DNA of 16,725 nucleotides from Actinomycetota bacterium. Lineage in GTDB: Bacteria; Actinomycetota; Humimicrobiia; Humimicrobiales; Humimicrobiaceae. Positions 7,338 to 15,088 of this stretch are shown here, one piece after another. The stretch is taken from assembly GCA_003567835.1 (NCBI GenBank), contig PWYO01000041.1, positions 1 through 16,725 of the forward strand, written 5' to 3'. Position numbers and translations under genes: made by a program. The notes under the pieces were generated by a model. The model made no database searches, had not been told where the DNA came from, and worked only from the letters and a program-made list of their open reading frames with translations. Position 1 is the stretch's first letter, and every line of letters begins with the position of its first letter.

Positions 7338-9083
7338 TTAATTTGTGTAATCGCCTCCTATGATGATGCTGATATCTACATTATCTACATTATCGTCTGA
7401 TGACTCAATAACGCCCACGCCCAGCTGCTGCTGGATATCCTGGGCAAGATCGGTTACACCTTCCCTGGTGGTAAATACCATGATGATAGTCTGATCATAA
7501 TCAAAGTTATCTGCATTCTTGGTTTCCACTACCTCCATAACCGGAGTGGGATCATTGAATCTTTCTACCAGTATGTCTTCTACCGTAGTTGCCAGCCCAG
7601 TAGTGCCTTCGCCATTGAGGATATTAATCTCAATTAAGTCTGCAGTCTGTTCAGCCTCTTCTGGCTCTACGGCTTCTTCGGGCGGTTCAGGAGCAGCCGG
7701 GCCTAAGGCATCAGGGTTAAAATCCGCTCCCAGAATAACCACAATCTGGGACTGGCTTAAGCCCTCATGGGTGGATAAAATCCCCGCGTCTAAAAAAGCC
7801 ATCAGTTCTTCGGCAGCCTGCATGACAAAACCTTCGGTAGATGAAACGATAATCTCTGTAGAATCATAATCAAAGCTGTCAGCATTACCCACTTCATCTA
7901 CATGAAATTTCTTCTGTCCGTCCGCATGGGTTAATGTGCCCACCAAATCTGCTGCCTGCCCTGCTATGCCCGGAGTCCCTGCTCCGTTTAATATTTCCAG
8001 GCTTACCGTTTCAAAAACCTGGTCTTCAGAAACAACTTCGGGCCGGTCGGAGAAAATATCGGAAATTCTGGCAATATCAGGCACATAATATGTTTGGCCT
8101 TCAAGCTCTACGGAGGAAACATCAAGCCCGTAGACCAAATCTTGTGCATCATCGATCCTGGCAAAAGTAGAGATGGTTTTAGAAAGATCTTCCAGGTTCA
8201 AATTGGTATCCATATAGCCGCTGATCGTGGCCAGATTTTCAGCCAGTTCTTCCGGTCCTTGGCCAACTATGGCTGCAAACAGGGCACTGTATACCGCTTT
8301 TTGTTTTTTTACATCATCGGTGGTAACCTCTGTCTGCTGTCCGCTATATCTTTCCAGGAAACTGGCCGCTACCTGCCCGTCCATCACATTTGAACCGGGC
8401 TCCAGCTCGATTTCTGTGCCATCCTCCAAAGTAAGGCCCACACCTGAATCAAGATCTACGCTGATGCCTCCAAGGCGGTCAACGGTATTGACCACATCCA
8501 TCAAAAGATAATGGTCTACATCAACCCCCAATCCATTTTTTAGCGTCAAGGAAAGAAGATCCATGCCTCCATAGTTTACAGCCCGGTCAACACTTTCCAG
8601 GCCGAATCCAGGTATATCCAATAACACCTTTACCGGCATATAAAGGGAAGTAAGACGGTTGTCGGCACTGTTAAAGCTGGAAAGGACAATCGAATTCATA
8701 CGGGGCTCCAGAAGGTCTTCTCTGGCCCCTGCCATCACAATATTGATGTCTTGCGCCAAAGCCAGGTCCTCGGGTATGGTAATACTGACCGCCTGTTCAG
8801 GCTCATCTGTCGATAGGAATCTGTTGCTGATAAACCGCCAGGCAAGGACCGCTGCTCCTGCCAATACCACCAGTATGATCAGGATGGTAACGATGGAGAT
8901 AATCATTCTTTTGCGCTTGCTTTTGTCCTTTACTCTCCGGCTCCTATAGCCGGAAACATCTTTCTGGTCTTCTTGGTCAGAATCTCTGCCAAACTCGAAA
9001 TCATCATCATTGAAAAAATCTTCCAGGTCTTCGTCTTTTCTATCATGCTCGCTATATTTGTTGTCATCATCATTGGAAGCCAT
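7338..9083 (-). CDS. Membrane-anchored LCP-like protein with degenerate catalytic site and two LytR_C domains
   Basis: It has 581 residues. Residues 1-58 are an acidic then basic cytoplasmic tail, 60-83 form one membrane helix, and the rest should be extracellular. Residues about 112-275 match the LytR-CpsA-Psr fold (GAREDL, NYGGMDLL, VDVDHYLLMD, VDRLGGISV). That family attaches glycopolymers to the cell wall. The usual catalytic signatures are altered: R-x-D-S/T reads RMNS, S-I-P-R-D reads YMPVK (Val151, Lys152), and the late D-x2-R-x2-RQ reads DDVKKQK. Two LytR_C domains follow, at about 358-455 and 483-578, each with a conserved ILNG core, joined by a Pro/Glu-rich linker (459-482). Transferase activity is doubtful; a binding or scaffold role is an inference. 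It begins 1 nt after the yqeK stop. Confidence 0.8.
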   Translation of the reverse strand: MASNDDDNKYSEHDRKDEDLEDFFNDDDFEFGRDSDQEDQKDVSGYRSRRVKDKSKRKRMIISIVTILIILVVLAGAAVLAWRFISNRFLSTDEPEQAVSITIPEDLALAQDINIVMAGAREDLLEPRMNSIVLSSFNSADNRLTSLYMPVKVLLDIPGFGLESVDRAVNYGGMDLLSLTLKNGLGVDVDHYLLMDVVNTVDRLGGISVDLDSGVGLTLEDGTEIELEPGSNVMDGQVAASFLERYSGQQTEVTTDDVKKQKAVYSALFAAIVGQGPEELAENLATISGYMDTNLNLEDLSKTISTFARIDDAQDLVYGLDVSSVELEGQTYYVPDIARISDIFSDRPEVVSEDQVFETVSLEILNGAGTPGIAGQAADLVGTLTHADGQKKFHVDEVGNADSFDYDSTEIIVSSTEGFVMQAAEELMAFLDAGILSTHEGLSQSQIVVILGADFNPDALGPAAPEPPEEAVEPEEAEQTADLIEINILNGEGTTGLATTVEDILVERFNDPTPVMEVVETKNADNFDYDQTIIMVFTTREGVTDLAQDIQQQLGVGVIESSDDNVDNVDISIIIGGDYTN

Positions 9084-9084
9084 T

Positions 9085-9720
9085 TTATCTACCTCCGCAC
9101 ATATTGTTCCAAATTACACTTGTTTTGGGATGCAATAACTTGTTTCTTTCTATGTTATAAATCATATTATTTTTATACACTTCTTTTAGGCAGCGGTCAA
9201 GTGAATGCAGTGCAATCTTGCGCAGCTGCCCTACTGATGCATAATCCCTGGTCTCTTCTATCTTATCAGAAACAAATAAAATTTTATCTACCACCCCCAT
9301 CTTGATGCAGCCTACCGTGTGGCACCTGATGGCTTTCAGGATCTGGGAATCTGTAATATGAAAATCCCTTTCTACCAGAAAACCCCCTACCAGGCTGTGA
9401 AGGATCGGCTTGCATTTCTTTTCAAAGCCGGTCAACTGGATATGATTTTTTTCTATGATATCCAGCAAATCCTCATATGTATATATTTTACCATAGTCAT
9501 GCAGAATAGAGGAAATGCAAAGCTTAAAAAAAGGACCCATACCTTTTTTTTGGCCTTCTTTTTCTAAGATATAGGCCCGGCCCAGGCTCTGGGCGCATTT
9601 GAATGTGCCCATGCTGTGCATATATAAGCTGGAGGGCATCATCTGCTTTATGCTTTGCGCCAGCTTAATTAGATAATCCCTTCTTTTCTGTGAAAGCATG
9701 CTGCTATATATATAATCCAT
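9085..9720 (-). CDS. yqeK: HD-domain phosphohydrolase YqeK (probable symmetrical Ap4A hydrolase)
   Basis: Members of the YqeK family hydrolyse diadenosine tetraphosphate to ADP. This protein has 211 residues. The metal-binding HD motif is ILHDYGK (His74, Asp75). Supporting histidines are His35 (MHSMG), His108 (LHSLVGG) and His134 (RCHTVG), with Asp152 in FVSDKIEETRDY. All fit the family pattern, although the HD loop reads HDYGK where HDxAK is commoner. The ATG at 9720 lies inside the end of nadD (17-nt overlap), so the two are probably translationally coupled. The nadD-yqeK-LCP-rsfS order is the classical context and supports the call. ATG 9699 is an alternative start, but neither has a strong ribosome site. 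Confidence 0.92.
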   Translation of the reverse strand: MDYIYSSMLSQKRRDYLIKLAQSIKQMMPSSLYMHSMGTFKCAQSLGRAYILEKEGQKKGMGPFFKLCISSILHDYGKIYTYEDLLDIIEKNHIQLTGFEKKCKPILHSLVGGFLVERDFHITDSQILKAIRCHTVGCIKMGVVDKILFVSDKIEETRDYASVGQLRKIALHSLDRCLKEVYKNNMIYNIERNKLLHPKTSVIWNNMCGGR

Positions 9721-10366
9721 GCTTCATGATGTAATGGCTGATTCCTTCCGGTACCAGGTAATCAATGGGCTGTTTTTTTTGTATCCGCTGACGGATATCG
9801 GTAGAAGAAATGGCAAGGGCTGGAACCTCCATAACAGATATTTTTCCATTGCCTTCCTGCTGGTTTGCAAACAGTTTCTCTTTTAGATCATCGATGCGAG
9901 CCAAATTGTAACCGGGCCGGGTGGCAGCAATAAATGAACAAAGGGAGATAATCTCTTCGGTATCTTTCCAAGTCAAAATCTCCAATATGGCATCGGCACC
10001 GGTTATAAAATAAAGGGAGACTTCTTTGCCGTAAATGCTCCGGAGCTCCCTGACCGTGTCTATGGTATAAGACTTGCCTTTCCGGTCAATTTCCATGCGG
10101 GATACGAAAAAATCATCATTGGAGGCAGTTGCAATCACAGTCATCAGGTACCGGTCCTCTGCGCTGGCAATATCATTATCCACTTTATGCGGCGGATCAC
10201 AGGTGGGAATAAAAACAACCTGGTCCAGCCTGAACTGGCTTAAAGCTTCTTGTGCAGTCACCAGGTGGCCCAGATGTATGGGGTTGAATGTCCCCCCCAT
10301 GATGCCGATCCTGTTGCGGCTTTCTTTGACCTTGTATATGCTATTTTCGTATTTGTCCTTCTCCAT
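9704..10366 (-). CDS. nadD: Nicotinate-nucleotide adenylyltransferase
   Basis: Converts nicotinate mononucleotide and ATP to deamido-NAD, the penultimate step of NAD synthesis. It has 220 residues. The nucleotidyltransferase signature GGTFNPIHLGH is at 24-34 and the second motif, ISSTDIR, is near the C-terminus, followed by VPEGISHYI. The first ATG (10366) lies inside proA (26-nt overlap) and gives about 19 residues before the usual RIGIMGGTF beginning. No good Shine-Dalgarno is seen, so the true start could be a near-cognate codon further in. No other ATG, GTG or TTG lies between. It overlaps yqeK at its 3-prime end. Confidence 0.96.
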   Translation of the reverse strand: MEKDKYENSIYKVKESRNRIGIMGGTFNPIHLGHLVTAQEALSQFRLDQVVFIPTCDPPHKVDNDIASAEDRYLMTVIATASNDDFFVSRMEIDRKGKSYTIDTVRELRSIYGKEVSLYFITGADAILEILTWKDTEEIISLCSFIAATRPGYNLARIDDLKEKLFANQQEGNGKISVMEVPALAISSTDIRQRIQKKQPIDYLVPEGISHYIMKHGLYI

Positions 10367-11600
10367 ATATCACAAACTTATTGGTGGTAATCTCCCTTAG
10401 GCCCATAGGCCCCCGGCGGTGCAGCTTCTGGGTGCTGATGCCGATTTCAGCCCCCATTCCAAATTCCCCCCCATCGGTAAACCGGGTGGAAGCATTGACA
10501 TTCACCGTGGAAGAATCAACAGCCGCCGTAAAATACTGGGCATGGCTGTAACTGGAAGTAATAATGGCATCGGTGTGATGGGAACCGTAACCGTTGATGT
10601 GGGCGACAGCCTGTTTTAGGCTGTCTACAATTTTTACAGCCATTTTCAAATCAAGGTATTCCGCATGCCAGTCTTCTTGCCCGGCCTTGCCCATATCGGG
10701 AAAAAGTTCTTTGGCCCGGGGACAGCCCACCAGGGTTACACCCATTATTTTGAGTTTTTTTGCCAGTTTGGGCAGCAGGTTTTTGGCGATCTGGGCATGC
10801 AGCACCAATTTTTCCGCAGCATTGCACACACTGGGCCGCTGGGTTTTGGAATTTATGACCAGCTGTTCAATGGTATGGTAGTCCATATCCCCTATCTCGC
10901 TGTCAATATAAACATGGCAGTTGCCTACTCCGGTCTCAATAACCGGCACCTTGGAATTGGCCACCACACTGTCTATCAGGTTCTTTCCACCCCGCGGTAT
11001 CAGCACATCCACATATTCCCTCAGCTGCATTAAACGTACCGCATCTTCCCTTTTGGTGGTGGGAATAATCTGTATGATTTCCTGCGGAAACTGGTTTTGG
11101 GCAAGCACTTCCCGCATAATATCGGTCAGGACCATATTGGTGTGCAATGCAGAAGAGCTGCCCCTTAGAATAATGGCGCTCCCTGCTTTCAGGCACAGCA
11201 CTGAAGCATCGATGGTTACATTGGGCCTGGCCTCATATATGATGCCGATGACCCCCATGGGCACCCTGATATTTTTAAGCATCAGTCCATTGGGCAGATT
11301 GTAGCCAAATATTACTTCACCAATGGGGTCCGTAAACTCCACAACCTGGCTTATGCTGGCAGCAATTTTTTCAATCCTGGGCCTGTCCAGCATCAGACGG
11401 TCCAGTATGCTTTCCGGTATGCCCTCTTTTTTTGACCGCTGCAGATCGGTTTGATTCTGTTCAATGATTTTTTCTGCGCTTTGAACAAGTTTGGAAGCTA
11501 TATCTGATAATACCTTGTTTTTCTCTGCGGTATTGGCAGCAGCAGCAAATGGTGCGGCTTTTTTGGCTTTTTTGGCAATTTCAAAAACAATATCACTCAT
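10341..11600 (-). CDS. proA: Gamma-glutamyl phosphate reductase
   Basis: Second enzyme of proline synthesis: reduces gamma-glutamyl phosphate with NADPH to glutamate semialdehyde. It has 419 residues, the normal length. The catalytic cysteine is Cys259 in QRPSVCNAAE. Other landmarks are YEARPNVTID, ILRGSSSA, LIPRGGKNLI, and the C-terminal block FTDGGEFGMGAEIGIST then HRRGPMGLREITT. The start ATG at 11600 is preceded by AGGAG. It lies 52 nt downstream of proB, which makes its substrate, and overlaps nadD at its end. Confidence 0.98.
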   Translation of the reverse strand: MSDIVFEIAKKAKKAAPFAAAANTAEKNKVLSDIASKLVQSAEKIIEQNQTDLQRSKKEGIPESILDRLMLDRPRIEKIAASISQVVEFTDPIGEVIFGYNLPNGLMLKNIRVPMGVIGIIYEARPNVTIDASVLCLKAGSAIILRGSSSALHTNMVLTDIMREVLAQNQFPQEIIQIIPTTKREDAVRLMQLREYVDVLIPRGGKNLIDSVVANSKVPVIETGVGNCHVYIDSEIGDMDYHTIEQLVINSKTQRPSVCNAAEKLVLHAQIAKNLLPKLAKKLKIMGVTLVGCPRAKELFPDMGKAGQEDWHAEYLDLKMAVKIVDSLKQAVAHINGYGSHHTDAIITSSYSHAQYFTAAVDSSTVNVNASTRFTDGGEFGMGAEIGISTQKLHRRGPMGLREITTNKFVIYGEGQIRK

Positions 11601-11652
11601 AACATTCTCCTGCTGGCTTTTCCACTTAATATAATATAAAGGTTTAAAACAA

Positions 11653-12789
11653 TCAACTTTTAAAAACGACCAGACAATCCCGGTGAATCACTTCACCGCA
11701 ATACGCAGGTCCCGCAACTTCAGAAATCTGCCTTGCATTTTTCCTTTTAATGCGCTGCAGTTCCTTGTCTGAAAAATTGCTGATGCCTTTGGCAATAAGG
11801 TCTCCCTTCATAGAATAGACCTTCAAGGTGTCCCCTTTGTTGAATTTTCCCTTTACTTCCACCACGCCTACCGGGAGGAGGCTTTTCCCCTTGCTTACAA
11901 TGGCATCTTGGGCGCCTTGGTCAATGACCACCGAACCCTTGGTCCGCATGCCAAAAGCAATCCACCGCTTCACGCTTTTGAATTTTCTGTCTTGGTGGGG
12001 AATAAAAAAGGTCCCCACATCTTTTCCCGCCAAAATTTCTTCCAGGACCTGATGCTTTCTACTATTGGCAATCACCATACCCATACCCGAAAAACTGCAA
12101 ACCCGGGCTGCTTTGATCTTGGAAGCCATTCCCCCCAATCCATAGACCGAGCCCGCGCCGCCGGCTATTTCCTCGATGTTTTGGGTAATCTCATCTACGG
12201 TACTGATGACCTTTGCCTGGGCATCCCGCCTGGGATCGCATTCATAGAGGCCTTCCATGTCGGTGAGCACAACCAGAAGGTCCGATTCGGTCAGACTGGC
12301 CACCAGCGCAGCCAAAATATCATTATCCCCAAACTTAATCTCGTCCACTGCTACGCTGTCATTTTCATTGACAATGGGCACAATACCCATGTCCAGCAAG
12401 GTATGAATGGTGGCCTTGATATTAAGATACTGTTCCCGCGCAGTGGTATCTTCCTGGGTGAGCAGTATCTGGCCCACCTTGATGCCGTTTTCAGCAAACA
12501 GTTTGCTGTACATGCGCATGAGCTCTACCTGGCCCACAGAAGCCGCAGCCTGCAGCTTGGAAATATCATCAGGCCTCCCCTGAATACCCAGATGCTGCAG
12601 GCCTGCAGCAATGGCCCCGCTGGACACAACCACAACCTGCAAACCCTTTCTGACAGCATGGGCAATCTCCCTGCTGAATTTATGCATATTTTCCAAATCC
12701 AGCAAACCTGCCGGGGAGGTTAGGCTGCTTGAGCCAATCTTTACCACCACTCTTTTTACATGGCGCAGATATTTTAACCTGTCTTTCAT
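11653..12789 (-). CDS. proB: Glutamate 5-kinase with C-terminal PUA domain
   Basis: Phosphorylates glutamate to gamma-glutamyl phosphate, the first and usually proline-inhibited step of proline synthesis. It has 378 residues. The amino-acid kinase domain (about 1-260) shows VVVKIGSSSLT, VVVVSSGAIAAG, QILLTQED, NENDSVAVDEIKFGDND and GLGGMASKIKAA. A PUA domain (about 280-375) follows, with KGSVVIDQGA and SLLPVGVVEVKG. The ATG at 12789 was chosen over TTG 12795 because AAAGGA sits directly before the TTG and gives a correct 6-nt spacer only for the ATG. It starts 2 nt after the obgE stop. Confidence 0.97.
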   Translation of the reverse strand: MKDRLKYLRHVKRVVVKIGSSSLTSPAGLLDLENMHKFSREIAHAVRKGLQVVVVSSGAIAAGLQHLGIQGRPDDISKLQAAASVGQVELMRMYSKLFAENGIKVGQILLTQEDTTAREQYLNIKATIHTLLDMGIVPIVNENDSVAVDEIKFGDNDILAALVASLTESDLLVVLTDMEGLYECDPRRDAQAKVISTVDEITQNIEEIAGGAGSVYGLGGMASKIKAARVCSFSGMGMVIANSRKHQVLEEILAGKDVGTFFIPHQDRKFKSVKRWIAFGMRTKGSVVIDQGAQDAIVSKGKSLLPVGVVEVKGKFNKGDTLKVYSMKGDLIAKGISNFSDKELQRIKRKNARQISEVAGPAYCGEVIHRDCLVVFKS

Positions 12790-12791
12790 GC

Positions 12792-14081
12792 TCAATCCTT
12801 TAGTTCAAAGACCAGTTTGTCTATAATCACTGTGGAGCCGGACGCAACCCCCATTTCTTTTAACCGGTGGGCAATGTGCATCTTGTCCAGCCTGTGCATG
12901 AGATACTGCAAACCCTCCTCATTATCCAGGTCGGTCATCTGTACCATACGTTCCAGCTGTTTGTTTTTCACCTGGAATTCATCGCCTTTTTTCCAAACTT
13001 CTAATTTGTCGTCTTCAGCTGAGGTGGTATGGACATCATAGACCCGCAAAGTCTCTTTTTTATCCGTGTTTACAGCTTCAGCTTTCTGTTTTTTTATGGT
13101 TTTTTCCAACAGGTCCAGCATCTGGCGCAATCCTTGCCCCGTAGCAGCAGATGTAAACAGGATGGGGTTGTCTGTATGGTTCCTAAGCGCTTTTTTGATC
13201 TCTTCCAGTTTCTTTTGAGAATCCAAAAGGTCCCTTTTATTGACCACAATGATGGATTTTTTCCGGCCAAGCTTAGGGCTAAAAAGATGTAACTCTTCTT
13301 GTAACACCTTATAATCCTGAACCATATCTTCTCCCTGCAACAGCCTGGCTGCATCCAGCACAAACACAATCACAGAAGTTCGCAAAATATGCCTTAAAAA
13401 CCTGTCTCCCAGGCCGCTTCCCTGGTGAGCACCTTCAATGAGGCCCGGAATATCCGCAATAACAAAGCTATCCTCCGGGGTGGCCACTACCCCCAAATTG
13501 GGCACCAGCGTGGTAAACGGATAATCCGCAATTTTAGGCCTGGCTGCAGTAACCCGGCTGATCAGGGTAGATTTGCCTGCATTGGGAAACCCAACCAGGC
13601 CTGCATCAGCCAAAAGCTGAAGTTCTAAAACGATCCATCGCTCTTCGGTTTTTTCTCCAAATTCGGCAAAGCCGGGAAACCGCCTTGACTGGGAAGTAAA
13701 ACTTGCGTTGCCCCTTCCCCCTGCACCCCCTCTGGCCAGGACCGCTTCTTTTCCTTCCCTGTCCAGGTCCGCAATCAATCGGCCGTCTGCTTCTTTGACC
13801 AAAGTGCCTACAGGCACGGCAATACTCAGATCCCTGCCTTCTTTTCCATTTCTTTTATTGGGCTGTCCAGGTTTGCCATTTTCTGCCTTAAAATGGACCT
13901 TTTTCTTAAAACGGTAAAGGGTATTGAACCGGCTGCTGGCTTTTATGATGATGTCTCCGCCCTTTCCTCCGCTTCCTCCACTGGCAATTCTCTTTCTTTT
14001 AGCCTTAAGATTAAAAAAGCTGACCATCCCATTACCGCCATTGCCTGCTTTGATATTTATTTTTGCTTCATCTAAAAACAT
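12792..14081 (-). CDS. obgE: GTPase ObgE/CgtA
   Basis: Essential GTPase that acts in late assembly of the 50S ribosomal subunit and in stress signalling. It has 429 residues in three parts. The Gly-rich Obg fold spans about 1-157. The G domain has P-loop GFPNAGKS at 164-171, DIPGLIEGA at 210-218, NKRD at 281-284 and TSA at 310-312. A C-terminal OCT domain (about 357-427, with VWKKGDEF and LDNEEGLQYL) is of the kind typical of Gram-positive lineages. AGGA lies just before the ATG at 14081. It is the first gene of the long minus-strand operon, with a candidate promoter 30-60 nt upstream. Confidence 0.97.
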   Translation of the reverse strand: MFLDEAKINIKAGNGGNGMVSFFNLKAKRKRIASGGSGGKGGDIIIKASSRFNTLYRFKKKVHFKAENGKPGQPNKRNGKEGRDLSIAVPVGTLVKEADGRLIADLDREGKEAVLARGGAGGRGNASFTSQSRRFPGFAEFGEKTEERWIVLELQLLADAGLVGFPNAGKSTLISRVTAARPKIADYPFTTLVPNLGVVATPEDSFVIADIPGLIEGAHQGSGLGDRFLRHILRTSVIVFVLDAARLLQGEDMVQDYKVLQEELHLFSPKLGRKKSIIVVNKRDLLDSQKKLEEIKKALRNHTDNPILFTSAATGQGLRQMLDLLEKTIKKQKAEAVNTDKKETLRVYDVHTTSAEDDKLEVWKKGDEFQVKNKQLERMVQMTDLDNEEGLQYLMHRLDKMHIAHRLKEMGVASGSTVIIDKLVFELKD

Positions 14082-14443
14082 TTGTCCTGTCAGCTGTGGT
14101 TTATAAATTAATCATTATATTAAATGATGGACATAATTACTACAAATCAGATCCAATGAAAAGTTCTTGGGTGCTCTTTTCTGCTGAATGAAATCGCTTT
14201 TATGCACCATTGGGCTGGAGGGAGCAAGTACGATGGCGGATAGGATTTGCAGCCGGCGGCCGCTTGGATATTCACTGACAGGGTGCCGAAATGGGCACTA
14301 TCTATGACTGGATGGGTATCTTTTCGTGGTGCAAACGCCAGGCATCATCTGATGAGCATGTCTTGGACCCAAAAAACCTGGTTTTTTGCTTGTTTCTGCC
14401 GCAGCCTGGCCAGATTGTTTGCGACTCCAAGAAACCATAGGAT
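14082..14443. other. Gene-free stretch between rpmA terminator and obgE
   Basis: I see no supportable gene here. Short open frames on both strands (for example 14247-14531 plus, 14298-14489 minus) have no recognised motifs and no ribosome sites. The part at about 14215-14300 is richer in GC than the surroundings and contains GTGCC/GGCAC and GCAGCCGGCGGC-type self-complementary stretches. The last 80 bases before obgE are AT-rich and hold the promoter. It could be a decayed gene, a dispersed repeat or a structured RNA; none can be shown from this sequence. Confidence 0.5.
14114..14145 (-). promoter_or_regulatory. Candidate promoter for the obgE-leuS operon
   Basis: On the minus strand a perfect TATAAT lies at 14119-14114, 32 nt before the obgE ATG, in AT-rich DNA. 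The best -35 match is TTGTAG at 14145-14140, with a long 20-nt spacer. The -10 box is convincing; the -35 is weak. Confidence 0.5.
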
Positions 14444-14504
14444 AAAAAAAGAGAATAAGCGATGGTGCAGCCAACGCCAAATGCGCCACACATCGCCATT
14501 CTCT
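14444..14504 (-). terminator. Rho-independent terminator of rplU-rpmA
   Basis: Read on the minus strand, AGAGAAT (14504-14498) pairs with ATTCTCT (14456-14450). The stem continues inward through GCGATG with CATCGC, and with a one-base bulge through GTG with CAC. The 3-prime arm runs directly into a T tract ending at 14444. The hairpin begins 24 nt after the rpmA stop. The T tract exists only on the minus strand, so it terminates the ribosomal-protein operon. Confidence 0.8.
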
Positions 14505-14527
14505 AAAAAACGTATTTCCGGTTTTTT

Positions 14528-14764
14528 TTAAATGATATTGACAACCCGGTTCTGGGCAAACTCTACCTTGCCATCGGTTTTGGCAAAAAGTGTATAATCC
14601 CTGCCTACGCCTACATTTTTCCCAGGCTTAAAGCGGGTCCCTCTTTGTCTGACAATAATGCTTCCTGCCTTTACCGGTTGGCCGCATGCATTTTTAATGC
14701 CCAAAAACTTAGGATTGCTGTCTCTACCGTTTCTTGTGCTTCCAACACCTTTCTTGGTAGACAT
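14528..14764 (-). CDS. rpmA: 50S ribosomal protein L27 (bL27)
   Basis: Small basic protein of the large ribosomal subunit whose N-terminus reaches the peptidyl-transferase centre. It has 78 residues. Family motifs are GSTRNGRDS, VRQRGTRFKPGKNVGVGRDYTLFA and DGKVEF. It begins MSTKKGVGS and so lacks the cleavable N-terminal extension found in many Firmicutes. That fits the absence of a Prp protease gene between rplU and rpmA. KNACGQPV carries a cysteine where RFGGQ-like sequence is usual. GAGGTGG, overlapping the rplU stop, serves as the ribosome site. It is 9 nt after rplU and is followed by a strong terminator. Confidence 0.97.
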   Translation of the reverse strand: MSTKKGVGSTRNGRDSNPKFLGIKNACGQPVKAGSIIVRQRGTRFKPGKNVGVGRDYTLFAKTDGKVEFAQNRVVNII

Positions 14765-14773
14765 AAAACCACC

Positions 14774-15088
14774 TCATTTCATTTTAATTTTTTCAGTATG
14801 CAGGACGGTTAAAGGCTGTTTGTGCCCAATCTTGCGTTTGTATCTTTTCTTGGCTTTCATTTTAAAGGCAATGACCTTATCTGCACGGATCTGCTGTTTG
14901 ATGGTTGCAACTACTTCTGCATCTGCAACCAAAGGCCTGCCTACTTCAATCTTATTTCCGTCCGATATCAGGTTTACTTCCTTTATATTAATCCGGTCCC
15001 CTTCTTTTCCTTCCAAATAGTCAACCACCACGTCCTGATTCTCTTCTACCTTGTATTGTTTCCCACCACTGGTCATTATCGCGTAAAT
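14774..15088 (-). CDS. rplU: 50S ribosomal protein L21 (bL21), probable ATT start
   Basis: Large-subunit protein that binds 23S rRNA. It has 104 residues from the start chosen here. Core motifs are SGGKQYKVEE, DYLEGKEGD, GRPLVADAEV and the basic end KRYKRKIGHKQ. An ATG exists at 15076, but it lies 17 nt from the only Shine-Dalgarno (AAGGAGG) and would give MTSGGKQYKV. The in-frame ATT at 15088 lies 5 nt after that site and gives MYAIMTSGGKQYKV, matching the conserved MYA-I/V beginning of the family. I therefore take ATT as the start. A TTGACA promoter lies just upstream, and rpmA follows 9 nt downstream. Confidence 0.93.
   Translation of the reverse strand: MYAIMTSGGKQYKVEENQDVVVDYLEGKEGDRINIKEVNLISDGNKIEVGRPLVADAEVVATIKQQIRADKVIAFKMKAKKRYKRKIGHKQPLTVLHTEKIKMK

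Noticed and set aside
11908..12723. Plus-strand open frame (271 codons) opposite proB
   Set aside because: Antisense shadow of the glutamate 5-kinase, with no ribosome site or family motif.
14371..14387. A6-CCTGG-T6 palindrome as a bidirectional terminator
   Set aside because: The stem is almost entirely A-T and would be very weak. No gene on either strand ends next to it.
14349..14440. CTGATGAG followed later by GAAA, reminiscent of a hammerhead ribozyme core
   Set aside because: The intervening sequence does not form the required stem II, and no matching stem I/III with a cleavage site is visible.
14160..14443. RNase P RNA, tmRNA or a known riboswitch in the intergenic region
   Set aside because: A GGGTGCC-like stretch suggested RNase P, but the universally conserved GAGGAAAGTCC element and other signatures are absent. 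No riboswitch core was recognised.
14247..14531. Plus-strand open frame of 94 codons in the rpmA-obgE gap
   Set aside because: No Shine-Dalgarno and no recognised motif, and it runs through the terminator hairpin of rpmA. It was not called as a gene.
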